A stretch of DNA of 14,755 nt from an uncultured Kineosporia sp. (GTDB lineage Bacteria > Actinomycetota > Actinomycetes > Actinomycetales > Kineosporiaceae): contig CALMAR010000412.1 of assembly GCA_937859855.1 (NCBI GenBank), positions 1 through 14,755 of the forward strand, written 5' to 3'. The notes under the pieces were generated by a model, which ran no database searches, was not told the DNA's origin, and saw only the letters and a list, made by a program, of their open reading frames with translations. The position numbers and the translations under genes are program-made. How positions within the stretch are numbered: the first letter of the stretch is position 1; every line of letters begins with the position of its first letter. This document shows, piece after piece, positions 1 to 6,112 of this stretch.

Positions 1-315
1 GGCCAGCTGCTGCGGGCCCTGGCCGGCCGGTTGGGCCGGACCAACGTTAACCTGGCCGACGTGGTATTCTCCGATGTGCCCGGGCGAGTGGCCAAGGCGC
101 TGCTGGACCTGTCCGAACGATTCGGCCGGCCCACGGACGACGGCCTGCGGGTCGCGCACGATCTCACTCAGGAGGAGCTGGCCCAGCTGGTGGGGGCGTC
201 ACGGGAGACGGTGAACAAGGCGCTGGCCGATTTCGCCTCGCGGGGCTGGCTGCGGCTGGAGGCCCGCGCGGTGGTGCTGATGGACGTCGAGCGGATGCGC
301 CGCCGCGCCCGCTAG
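1..315 (+). CDS. crp: Crp/Fnr-family transcriptional regulator, C-terminal part (5' end outside window)
   Basis: The frame is open from the first base, so this is the C-terminal part of a longer gene (104 codons plus stop are visible). The beginning matches the dimerisation-helix and hinge region of Crp regulators, including the segment [15 protein letters not shown]. It is followed by a winged helix-turn-helix with the typical [20 protein letters not shown] recognition region. The family binds DNA as a dimer, usually under control of a cyclic nucleotide in an N-terminal domain that is not visible here. The assignment to the actinobacterial Crp (Rv3676 type) rests on this C-terminal sequence and on the neighbouring genes, which follow the same order as in Mycobacterium. 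A TTG at 31 is not the real start, because the protein homology continues upstream of it. The stop codon lies in the first unit of an 11-bp tandem repeat. Confidence 0.93.
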   Translation, partial: GQLLRALAGRLGRTNVNLADVVFSDVPGRVAKALLDLSERFGRPTDDGLRVAHDLTQEELAQLVGASRETVNKALADFASRGWLRLEARAVVLMDVERMRRRAR

Positions 316-346
316 CCGCCCGCTAGCCGCCCGCTAGCCGCCCGCT
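307..346. repeat. 11-bp tandem repeat (about 3.6 copies) carrying stop codons in all six frames
   Basis: The unit GCCCGCTAGCC occurs at 307-317, 318-328 and 329-339, with a partial fourth copy to 346. Each full copy contains the palindrome GCTAGC. Because 11 is not a multiple of 3, the three TAGs (313, 324, 335) fall in three different frames on the plus strand. The three CTAs (312, 323, 334) do the same on the minus strand. The Crp gene stops in copy 1 and the convergent hydrolase gene stops in copy 2, so the repeat supplies the end of both proteins. This is read directly from the sequence. Confidence 0.95.
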
Positions 347-1180
347 CCTGCTTCCCCCTTCCCTTTCCCCTTCCTGCTCGGCCAGATAGGCCAGCTGGGC
401 CTCGGCGCTGAGTTCGGCCGCGGGCCGCAGCTTCTCCTCGATGTCCGGGTACACCCGTTCCACCACGTCGCGGGCGCTCCGAGCGCCGCCGGCGACCGCA
501 GCCCGGACCTGGTCCAGTCGCGCCCGCCGATGGCTCAGGTACCCATCGATGGCCAGGAGTGGCTCATCGATCACCGGCCCGTGGCCGGGCATGATCAGCT
601 CAGCCGCGGTCGTCTCGCTCAGCTCCCGCAGCCGCGCCAGCGAGGTCAGGTACGGCCCGAGCTGGCCGTCGGGATGTGCGACCACGCTGGTGCCCCGGCC
701 GAGGACGGTGTCACCGGTCAGCAGAACCCGCAGAGCGGGCACCAGGAAGCAGACCGAATCACTGCTGTGTCCAGGCGTCGCGATCACCTGGACCCGCAGC
801 TCACCCGCTTCGATCACATCGCCATCGCGCAACGGCGTCCCAGTACTGAAGGCCGGCCCGGCCGCGCGCAGCTCGCAGCCGGCCAACTCGGCCAGGTGCC
901 GCGCTCCTTCGCTGTGATCAGGATGGCCATGGCTGAGCAGGGCGCTGGTGATCCGCAGACCGCGCCGGCCAGCCAGCTCGAGCACGTTGCGCAGGTGTTC
1001 CTCGTCGTCCGGGCCCGGGTCGATCACCACTGCCTGGTCATCACCAGGTGCATGCACGAGCCAGGTGTTGGTGCCGTCCAAGGTCATCGGCCCAGGATTT
1101 CCGGCCAGGACGCACCAGGCGCCGTCCCGGACCTCTCCTCCGGTCCAGTCGCGGCCGGCCGCCGGCGGTCCCCCAGTCAT
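323..1180 (-). CDS. Metallo-beta-lactamase-fold hydrolase (Rv3677c-like)
   Basis: This is a 285-aa MBL-fold protein. The zinc-binding motif HxHxDH is at residues 84-89 (H84, H86, D88, H89). Further ligands are likely H138 (TPGHSSDS), D157 (LTGDT) and H200 (PGHGP), so the di-metal site appears complete. The N-terminal NPGPMTLDGTNTWLV segment is typical of the LACTB2/glyoxalase-II-like subgroup; the true substrate is unknown. Gene order (beside Crp, near RidA and the ArsA pair) matches Rv3677c of M. tuberculosis. The ATG at 1180 has no clear Shine-Dalgarno sequence, but a TAGCAT box 6 nt upstream suggests a leaderless transcript. The C-terminal residues SGRLAGG are encoded by the tandem repeat, so the tail length probably reflects repeat copy number. 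The gene converges on Crp with 7 bp between the stops. Confidence 0.93.
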   Translation of the reverse strand: MTGGPPAAGRDWTGGEVRDGAWCVLAGNPGPMTLDGTNTWLVHAPGDDQAVVIDPGPDDEEHLRNVLELAGRRGLRITSALLSHGHPDHSEGARHLAELAGCELRAAGPAFSTGTPLRDGDVIEAGELRVQVIATPGHSSDSVCFLVPALRVLLTGDTVLGRGTSVVAHPDGQLGPYLTSLARLRELSETTAAELIMPGHGPVIDEPLLAIDGYLSHRRARLDQVRAAVAGGARSARDVVERVYPDIEEKLRPAAELSAEAQLAYLAEQEGEREGGSRSGRLAGG

Positions 1181-1186
1181 CGGCTG

Positions 1187-1192
1187 ATGCTA
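1187..1192 (-). promoter_or_regulatory. Candidate -10 box for leaderless MBL hydrolase mRNA
   Basis: On the minus strand TAGCAT matches the actinobacterial TANNNT -10 consensus. It ends 6 nt before the ATG at 1180, the spacing that places the transcription start at the start codon. No convincing -35 was seen. Confidence 0.45.
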
Positions 1193-1367
1193 CGGCCTTG
1201 CGTGGATTAGCCCGTCTGGGTGACGCTCTGGGACGAGGAGTGAACGGGAGCACTCACTGGGGCACAACGGTGCGACACAGTGGCCAGCGGTGACGACGAG
1301 GCGTCCGCGGCTTGGCCGAGGTGACTGCGTGCTGCGCAGCCACCGCTCAGACGGGGATGACACGGGG

Positions 1368-1958
1368 ATGACGATCGGGGCCGACGACACATACACGATC
1401 CACGAACTCGCCCACGCCGCTGGAATGACTCCACGCAACGTGCGCGCCTACCGGACGAAGGGATTGCTTCCGCCCCCCATCCGGATCGGGCGAGTCTCCA
1501 GCTATCGGGTGGTGCACCTGCAGCGACTGCGGGACATCAAAGAGCTTCGCGAGGCTGGCCTGCCGCTGAAACTGATCACCGAGGCGGCTCAGCGCGGGGA
1601 TGAACTGGGCCTGGGCAGCGCACTTTTCCTGCTCACCGCCACCTTGTCGCCCGATCCCCGCCGATCCGGCCCGGGAACCGGTGACGATGGCACAGAGCAT
1701 GAGAGGATCGCCCAGAATCCGGCCATATCCATTGTGCTGCAACGTCTTGTGAAGTACGGCCTGAGCGAGCAAGCGGTCGAGGGAATGCTGGCCGAGACTC
1801 GGCACAGTTGCCAGGCCCTGTCGGTAGAAGCCGGGACACTGCTGTGCGCTGACCTACTGGTGACCGGTCCGGATCAGCTGCCATCGTTGTTGGTGAGCGA
1901 CGCGATCACCCTGCTGACCATGGTCACCCAGCAGATGCTGACCCAGCTGTGGCTCTAG
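1368..1958 (+). CDS. MerR-family transcriptional regulator
   Basis: This is a 196-aa protein. Residues from about 10 to 75 form a MerR winged helix-turn-helix: YTIHELAHAAGMTPRNVRAY, then the wing with GLLPPP and the SYRVVHLQRLRDIKELREAG helix. The MerR family binds dyad operators and twists promoter DNA. The effector-binding C-terminal part (about residues 85-196) is mostly helical in appearance and has no cysteine cluster of the metal-sensing type, so the signal is unknown. I start it at ATG 1368 because the helix-turn-helix begins shortly after; an in-frame upstream start at 1290 would add 26 arginine-rich residues not typical of the family. The gene is divergent from the MBL hydrolase and convergent with RidA (27 bp between stops). 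I do not recall it in the equivalent mycobacterial cluster, so it looks like an insertion. Confidence 0.85.
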   Translation: MTIGADDTYTIHELAHAAGMTPRNVRAYRTKGLLPPPIRIGRVSSYRVVHLQRLRDIKELREAGLPLKLITEAAQRGDELGLGSALFLLTATLSPDPRRSGPGTGDDGTEHERIAQNPAISIVLQRLVKYGLSEQAVEGMLAETRHSCQALSVEAGTLLCADLLVTGPDQLPSLLVSDAITLLTMVTQQMLTQLWL

Positions 1959-1985
1959 CCGCCACAGGATCGGCGCGCGCAGCCG

Positions 1986-2462
1986 TCAGTCCGCGGTGCC
2001 GAAGACAACCTCGACCTCGACCGGCGCACCGAGCGGAAGCGACACCACCCCGACCGCGCTGCGGGCGTGGCCGCCAGCATCGGGGAAGAGCTGACCGAGC
2101 AGTTCGCTGGCTCCGTTGATCACAGCCGGCTGGCCGGTGAAACCGGAGTCGCTGGCGACGAAGCCGACCAACTTGATCACTCGCTGGATGCGGTCCAGAT
2201 CGTCGAGCACGGACCCGGCCGCAGCCAGGGCATTCAGCGCGCAGATCCGGGCCAGCTCGGCGGCCCGGGCCGGAGCGACCAGGTCGGGGCCGTCCCCCAC
2301 CCGGCCGGTGACGGGCAGCGCGCCGTTCACGAAGGGCAGCTGCCCAGAGGTCCAGATCCGGTGGCCGTCCAGCAGAGCGGGCACATAGGCGGCGACCGGC
2401 GCCGCCACCCCGGGCAGAGCCAGTCCCAGTTCATCCAGGCGGCCCTCGATACGTCCGCTCAT
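1986..2462 (-). CDS. RidA/YjgF/UK114-family protein (Rv3678c-like)
   Basis: This is a 158-aa protein with the RidA fold signature: a TSGQLPFVNG strand region near the N-terminus, and near the C-terminus GGHARSAVGVVSLPLGAPVEVEV, which keeps the arginine that binds the carboxylate of enamine/imine substrates in active RidA proteins. It is slightly longer than the usual 125-130 aa because of an N-terminal extension, as in the actinobacterial Rv3678c group. Classical RidA deaminates reactive 2-aminoacrylate; whether this paralogue does so is unproven. The ATG at 2462 lies 5 bp after the stop of the upstream DUF4177-like gene, so the two are very probably co-transcribed and translationally linked. 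Confidence 0.92.
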   Translation of the reverse strand: MSGRIEGRLDELGLALPGVAAPVAAYVPALLDGHRIWTSGQLPFVNGALPVTGRVGDGPDLVAPARAAELARICALNALAAAGSVLDDLDRIQRVIKLVGFVASDSGFTGQPAVINGASELLGQLFPDAGGHARSAVGVVSLPLGAPVEVEVVFGTAD

Positions 2463-2467
2463 CGGGT

Positions 2468-2623
2468 TCAGCCGGTCGTCCGCTTGAGATAGGCCACCAG
2501 CCCCTGGCCGTCGGGGCCGGGAACCACCTGAACCAGTTCCCAGCCGTCCTCACCCCACTGGTCCAGGATCTGTTTGGTCGCATGCACGATCAGCGGGACA
2601 GTCGCGTACTCCCATTTCGCCAT
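2468..2623 (-). CDS. Small DUF4177-like protein (Rv3678A-like)
   Basis: This 51-aa protein begins MAKWEYATVPL and contains WGEDGWELVQVVPGP, the pattern of short actinobacterial DUF4177-type proteins, with a W-E-Y start and GWELV core. No function is known. I start it at ATG 2623 because AAGGTG lies 6 nt upstream as a good Shine-Dalgarno sequence. An upstream in-frame start at 2782 would add about 53 low-complexity residues and overlap the divergent ATPase gene. It heads the leftward pair with RidA and is divergent from the ArsA pair, with a shared 125-bp control region. The same trio (small protein, RidA, divergent ArsA ATPases) occurs in Mycobacterium at Rv3678c-Rv3680. Confidence 0.82.
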   Translation of the reverse strand: MAKWEYATVPLIVHATKQILDQWGEDGWELVQVVPGPDGQGLVAYLKRTTG

Positions 2624-2736
2624 GCGCGGCACCTTATCCGGCACCGGCTGGCGTCCGGCTGCCGGGCGCGGCTGCGCAGGCCCGGCTACCGAGGCGCCGG
2701 TCGTGGTCCGGGAAGGCGCGGGTTCTTGGGCCCAAT

Positions 2737-2742
2737 TAGGCT
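2737..2742 (+). promoter_or_regulatory. Candidate -10 box for leaderless ArsA-like operon
   Basis: TAGGCT fits TANNNT and ends 6 nt before the GTG at 2749. There is no Shine-Dalgarno sequence before that GTG, so a leaderless transcript is the simplest reading. No strong -35 was seen. Confidence 0.45.
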
Positions 2743-2748
2743 GGTGCC

Positions 2749-3858
2749 GTGTCTCTGCCCGCCGCCGCGCCCGATGTAGCACAGCCTCCTGCTGACCAGA
2801 CGGCGCCGTTTCGGCGCACGAAACCGGCCGACTGGCAACAGGTCCGGCTGCACATTGTGACCGGCAAGGGCGGCACCGGAAAGACCACGGTCGCGGCCGC
2901 CCTGGCTCTCGCCCTGGCCGGGGAGGGCAGGCGGGTGCTGCTGGCGGAAGTGGAGGGACGCCAGGGACTGGCCCGGCTGTTCGACGTCCCGCCGCTGCCG
3001 TATCAGGAGCTGAAGGTGGCCGTCGCGCCCGGCGGCGGCGAGGTCCGGGCGCTGGCGGTGGACCCCAAGGCCGCCCTGATGGACTACCTCGAGATGTTCT
3101 ACCACCTGGGCCGGGCGGGCCGGATGCTGGACAAGATCGGCGCGGTCGACTTCGCCACCACCGTGGCCCCCGGCCTGCAGGACGTGCTGCTCACCGGCAA
3201 GGTCTATGAGGCGGTGCGGCGGAAGGAGACGATTCAGGGCCGCTCCAAGGTGGGGGGTCAGCGCCTGGTGTACGACGCTGTGGTGATGGACGCACCCCCG
3301 ACCGGCCGGATCGCGAGGTTCCTCAATGTGAACGAGGAGGTGGCTGGGCTGGCCAAGGTCGGCCCGGTGCGCAACCAAGCCGGGTCGATCATGGGAATGC
3401 TGCGCTCCGCCCACACCGCGATCCATGTCACCACGGTGCTGGAGGAGATGCCGGTCCAGGAGACGGCCGACGGCGTCGCCGAGTTGACCGCGATCGGGCT
3501 GCCGGTCGGCGCCATTGTGGTGAACATGGTTCGCGAACCGCTGCTGCCGGCCCGCGATCTCAAGCAGGCTTTGGCAGGAAAGCTTGACCGCGCGGAGGTT
3601 CTGGCCGGCCTGAATGCGGCCGGGCTGGGACGGCGACAGGCCGCCAGCGGCAATGACACCAGCCCGGCCGCTCTGGCGGACGCTTTGCTGGCCGAAGGCC
3701 AGGGGCACGCCGCCCGGGTCAGGATGGAGAAGCGGGAACGCCGTCAGCTGGCCGGCTTGGACCGCCCCATCTACGAATTGCCCGCGCTGGCCACCGGGGT
3801 CGACCTGGGAGCGCTGTACGAACTCGCGGCCCGGCTGAGCGATCAGGGAGCAGCGTGA
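2749..3858 (+). CDS. ArsA/GET3-like ATPase, first subunit (Rv3679-like)
   Basis: This is a 369-aa cytosolic P-loop ATPase of the SIMIBI/ArsA group. The deviant Walker A motif GKGGTGKTT is at residues 39-47, including the signature lysine K40. A DAPPTGR motif (about residues 180-186) corresponds to the ArsA/GET3 switch region DTAPTGH. The pattern VEGRQGLARLFDVPPLPYQELK is characteristic of the Rv3679 branch rather than of true arsenite pumps, and no ars genes are nearby. Arsenical binding cysteines are absent. The real role is uncertain; the family is dimeric and couples ATP binding to client or cofactor handling. GTG 2749 is chosen for its leaderless -10 spacing, though the first 30 residues are poorly conserved. 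Its stop overlaps the start of the next gene by 4 nt (GTGA), so the two are translationally coupled and probably form a heteromer. Confidence 0.9.
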   Translation: MSLPAAAPDVAQPPADQTAPFRRTKPADWQQVRLHIVTGKGGTGKTTVAAALALALAGEGRRVLLAEVEGRQGLARLFDVPPLPYQELKVAVAPGGGEVRALAVDPKAALMDYLEMFYHLGRAGRMLDKIGAVDFATTVAPGLQDVLLTGKVYEAVRRKETIQGRSKVGGQRLVYDAVVMDAPPTGRIARFLNVNEEVAGLAKVGPVRNQAGSIMGMLRSAHTAIHVTTVLEEMPVQETADGVAELTAIGLPVGAIVVNMVREPLLPARDLKQALAGKLDRAEVLAGLNAAGLGRRQAASGNDTSPAALADALLAEGQGHAARVRMEKRERRQLAGLDRPIYELPALATGVDLGALYELAARLSDQGAA

Positions 3859-5093
3859 GCAGGCGGAACCCGGGCCAGCGGGCTCACCCGCAACGGCACG
3901 AACTGCGGCATCAACGCCTGGACGTTGACGCGATCATCGATGATCCCGGTACCCGGATCATCGTCTGCTGTGGCTCCGGAGGAGTCGGTAAGACCACCAC
4001 CGCAGCAGCTCTCGGCCTGCGGGCGGCCGAGCGTGGACGCCGGGTGGTTGTTCTCACCATCGATCCAGCCCGGCGGCTGGCCCAATCGATGGGGCTCACC
4101 GAACTGGACAACACCCCTCGGCCGGTGTCCGGCGTGGACGACGCCAAGGGCGGTCACCTCGACGCGATGATGCTGGACATGAAGCGCACCTTCGACGAGG
4201 TGATCGAGGCGCACGCCCCGGCCGAGAAGGCCGCCCAGATTTTGAACAACCCTTTCTATCAAGCACTTTCGAGTTCATTCTCCGGAACGCAGGAATATAT
4301 GGCGATGGAGAAGCTGGGCCAGCTGCGGACCCGGGCCGACCAGCAGCTGGCCGATGGCGAGGCAGGCTGGGATCTGATCGTGGTGGACACCCCGCCCAGC
4401 CGTTCAGCGCTGGACTTCCTGGACGCGCCGCGCCGGCTGGGATCGTTCCTCGACGGCCGGTTCATCCGGATTCTCAGCGCACCAGCCAAGGGCGCGGGCA
4501 AGGTCTACCTGCGAGTGGTGTCCACGGCGGTGAGCAGCGCCACCGGAGTACTGACCAAAGTGCTGGGAGCCCAGATCCTGCGGGACGTACAGACATTCGT
4601 CGCCGCTCTGGACACGATGTTCGGCGGATTCCGGGAACGGGCCGACACGACCTACGAGCTGCTGAAGACGTCGGGCACCGCGTTCGTGGTGGTGGCCGCA
4701 CCCGAACCGGACGCTCTGCGAGAGGCGTCTTACTTCGTCGAACGCCTTCATCAGGACGAGATGCCGCTGGCCGGCCTGGTGCTCAACCGGGTGCACTCGT
4801 TCGCCGGTACAGCCACCGCGGCCGGCGAGGGGCTGTCCGCGGAACGAGCCATGGCCGCAGCCGAGGACCTGGAGGAGGAGAACGAGCACTCGCTGACCGA
4901 AGGACTGCTCCTGATTCACGCCGATCGGATGCGCCGCTTTCAGCGCGAACAGGAACTGGCCAGCCGGTTCCGGCACGCCCACCCCACGGTCCCGGCGATC
5001 TGGGTACCGGCTCGCCCTCAGGACGTGCATGACCTGGTGGGACTGCGCGGCATCGGTGAGGCTCTGGCTGGCGAACCTGCGCTCAGCGAGTAG
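3855..5093 (+). CDS. ArsA/GET3-like ATPase, second subunit (Rv3680-like)
   Basis: This is a 412-aa partner of the preceding ATPase. The P-loop at residues 40-48 reads GSGGVGKTT, so the signature lysine of the deviant Walker A motif is replaced by serine while the Walker lysine K46 is kept. VVDTPPSRSALDFLDAP is the switch region. As I remember, Rv3680 also lacks the signature lysine, so asymmetry between the two subunits is probably an ancestral property. GTG 3855 overlaps the stop of the first gene. Around 4236-4300 a run of codons rare for this locus (ATT, TTG, TAT, CAA, CTT, AGT, TCA) encodes the very conserved NPFYQALSSSFSGTQEYM segment. The gene ends at a perfect hairpin shared with the convergent whiB gene. 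Confidence 0.9.
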   Translation: MSRRNPGQRAHPQRHELRHQRLDVDAIIDDPGTRIIVCCGSGGVGKTTTAAALGLRAAERGRRVVVLTIDPARRLAQSMGLTELDNTPRPVSGVDDAKGGHLDAMMLDMKRTFDEVIEAHAPAEKAAQILNNPFYQALSSSFSGTQEYMAMEKLGQLRTRADQQLADGEAGWDLIVVDTPPSRSALDFLDAPRRLGSFLDGRFIRILSAPAKGAGKVYLRVVSTAVSSATGVLTKVLGAQILRDVQTFVAALDTMFGGFRERADTTYELLKTSGTAFVVVAAPEPDALREASYFVERLHQDEMPLAGLVLNRVHSFAGTATAAGEGLSAERAMAAAEDLEEENEHSLTEGLLLIHADRMRRFQREQELASRFRHAHPTVPAIWVPARPQDVHDLVGLRGIGEALAGEPALSE

Positions 5094-5113
5094 GCGGCCA
5101 GGAGGCCGCCCTA
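5091..5113. terminator. Bidirectional hairpin terminator between ArsA pair and whiB
   Basis: GGCGGCC (5093-5099), loop AGGA, and GGCCGCC (5104-5110) form a perfect 7-bp stem, which can be extended by TAG/CTA pairing across a one-base bulge. It lies between stops facing each other only 29 bp apart. No T-run follows on either side, as is common for GC-rich actinobacterial terminators. Termination itself is inferred. Confidence 0.7.
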
Positions 5114-5122
5114 GGCGCCCAA

Positions 5123-5446
5123 TCAGCCGGCGTTGACCATCTTGTCTGTTTCGAGCAGATCGATCAGGCGAACCTGCTCCGCACGGGCGGTTTCCAGCAG
5201 GCGGCGCCAGGACTGGATGTTGGGCCGGCGCTTGAGCAGGGCCCGCCGCTCACGCTCAGTCATGCCACCCCAGACGCCGAACTCGATCTTGCTGTCCAGC
5301 GCATCAGCCAGGCACTCGGTGCGCACGGGGCACGAGAGGCAGACAACCTTGGCCCGGTTCTGGGCTGCGCCCTGCACGAACAGTGCGTCCGGGTCGCCTC
5401 CGCGACAAGCTCCCTGTGCTGCCCACTGGTTCACTTTCACACCCAT
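5123..5446 (-). CDS. whiB4: WhiB-family Fe-S transcription regulator, WhiB4/WblA type
   Basis: WhiB proteins bind a [4Fe-4S] cluster, respond to O2/NO/redox and act with the principal sigma factor. The four cluster cysteines are present in the C-x21-C-x2-C-x5-C arrangement (ACRGGD, then VCLSCPVRTEC). They are followed by the family G[VI]WGG turn (EFGVWGGMTERERRALLK) and a basic C-terminus. The ALFVQGAAQNRAK stretch and the place between the ArsA pair and ponA2 identify the WhiB4 (Mycobacterium)/WblA (Streptomyces) orthologue group. ATG 5446 is preferred (107 aa) because GGAGGG lies 7 nt before it. A GTG at 5506 in the same frame would give 127 aa and sits exactly where a leaderless start from the promoter at 5514-5540 would fall, so the N-terminus is uncertain. 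Confidence 0.93.
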   Translation of the reverse strand: MGVKVNQWAAQGACRGGDPDALFVQGAAQNRAKVVCLSCPVRTECLADALDSKIEFGVWGGMTERERRALLKRRPNIQSWRRLLETARAEQVRLIDLLETDKMVNAG

Positions 5447-5513
5447 CCCTTGGCCCTCCCTGGACCCCCCGTGGTCCGGCTTTGCCGTCCCCGAGCTGAA
5501 CTCCACATCGATG

Positions 5514-5540
5514 ACGTTAGGTGAGCACCTGCTACGTCAA
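5514..5540 (-). promoter_or_regulatory. Candidate whiB promoter
   Basis: On the minus strand TTGACG (5540-5535) and TAACGT (5519-5514) resemble -35 and -10 boxes with a 15-bp spacer, slightly short. The predicted start is about 5506-5507. This gives either a leaderless mRNA from the GTG at 5506 or a leader of about 60 nt before ATG 5446. Confidence 0.5.
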
Positions 5541-5601
5541 TAAGGGCCGGATGGATGAAACAGCATCGGCCGAAGTGACGATGAGTAACTCCCTGCAGTC
5601 A

Positions 5602-5624
5602 CTTCATTACCATTTGTAACGAAG
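5602..5624. promoter_or_regulatory. Palindrome 1, putative operator
   Basis: CTTCATTAC and GTAACGAAG are separated by 5 nt and are inverted except at one position. The same design with the same asymmetric mismatch recurs at 5644-5669, giving a shared pattern CTYCATTAC-N5/6-GTAACGRAG. The binding protein is unknown. Confidence 0.5.
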
Positions 5625-5643
5625 AAAGAACATCATGAACCGC

Positions 5644-5669
5644 GCTCCATTACGCTCACGTAACGGAGC
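5644..5669. promoter_or_regulatory. Palindrome 2, putative operator
   Basis: GCTCCATTACG and CGTAACGGAGC form 11-bp arms around CTCA with a single mismatch. Its centre is about 43 bp (four helical turns) from that of palindrome 1, on the same face of the helix. Confidence 0.5.
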
Positions 5670-5806
5670 CCTGCCTTTGTCAAGACAGCCGATAACCGCT
5701 TCGACCTGCACAGTTGCCTCATGCGGCGGTTAAACGGCCCGGGCCGGGCGTCTCTGAAGAGCAGATCGTCCGTCGCGACCGTTGTGTTACGCCCCGGAGG
5801 GATTTC

Positions 5807-5836
5807 CCTTAAAGTTCCAAAGAATTGGCTTTAAGG
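5807..5836. ncRNA. Bulged hairpin of unknown role
   Basis: CCTTAAAG, then TT, CCAA, loop AGAA, TTGG and CTTTAAGG: two perfect stem parts (8 bp and 4 bp) are interrupted only by a TT bulge on the left arm. The stem is AT-rich in an otherwise GC-rich genome and is not followed by a T-run. It may be a structured RNA element or a protein-binding site; transcription is not shown by sequence, so the RNA label is tentative. Confidence 0.3.
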
Positions 5837-5851
5837 ATGGGCTCAGGTCCT

Positions 5852-5868
5852 CGGTCACTAGCGGTCAC
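5852..5868. repeat. Direct repeat CGGTCAC with 10-bp period
   Basis: Two identical heptamers (5852-5858 and 5862-5868) are separated by TAG. A 10-bp period is typical of tandem binding sites for response regulators; no such regulator is in the window. Confidence 0.35.
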
Positions 5869-6112
5869 GAATGGGACATTCAACTCATGATCGACATCCA
5901 GCCTCGTCGATAGCCGGTGTGCTTGGCCGCTTGCGACGCCGCCCGTCCGCCAGCCCCTCATCCTGATCGCACGCAGAGCGCCGGAGAGGCCAGGCCGATC
6001 GGTCGAAGGATCCGGCGCGATCGGCCCGCAACGCTGGCAACGGTGCGTACAGAAGACAGAGCACTCAAGCGATCCGTGAATACCTCGAGTGAGCGGTGAG
6101 GGGGCCGGGCCG

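Larger units (their letters stand above)
5541..6112. other. Long non-coding region between whiB promoter and sigma-factor gene
   Basis: About 570 bp have no convincing gene. The left two thirds are visibly richer in A and T than the neighbouring genes. Structures seen from left to right are an 8-bp inverted repeat GAAGTGAC/GTCACTTC (5572-5605), two related palindromes (5602-5624, 5644-5669), a 12-bp GC palindrome (5735-5746), a bulged hairpin (5807-5836) and a direct repeat CGGTCAC x2 (5852-5868). Short open frames at 5635-5733 (32 aa) and 5917-6099 (60 aa) have no good ribosome site or family signature. The amount of structure suggests regulatory DNA or a small RNA, which I cannot name. Confidence 0.6.

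Noticed and set aside
441..1293. Long plus-strand frames opposite the MBL hydrolase gene
   Set aside because: They mirror the codon periodicity of the real minus-strand gene, which has full family motifs.
3855..5093. Arsenite efflux ATPase (true ArsA)
   Set aside because: No arsenic-binding cysteine pattern, no arsB/arsR/arsD nearby, and the locus matches the Rv3679-Rv3680 pair of other function.
5635..5733. 32-aa open frame starting MNRAPLRS across the second palindrome
   Set aside because: Only a weak purine-rich stretch lies before the ATG, the peptide has no family signature, and the palindrome explains the sequence better.
5780..5840. ECF-type promoter on the minus strand (GGAACT followed by CGTAAC)
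   Set aside because: The spacer is 21 nt, too long for the 16-17 nt expected in ECF promoters.
5917..6099. 60-aa open frame in the whiB-sigma intergenic region
   Set aside because: No ribosome site, arginine- and alanine-rich content typical of chance frames in GC-rich DNA, no recognisable domain.
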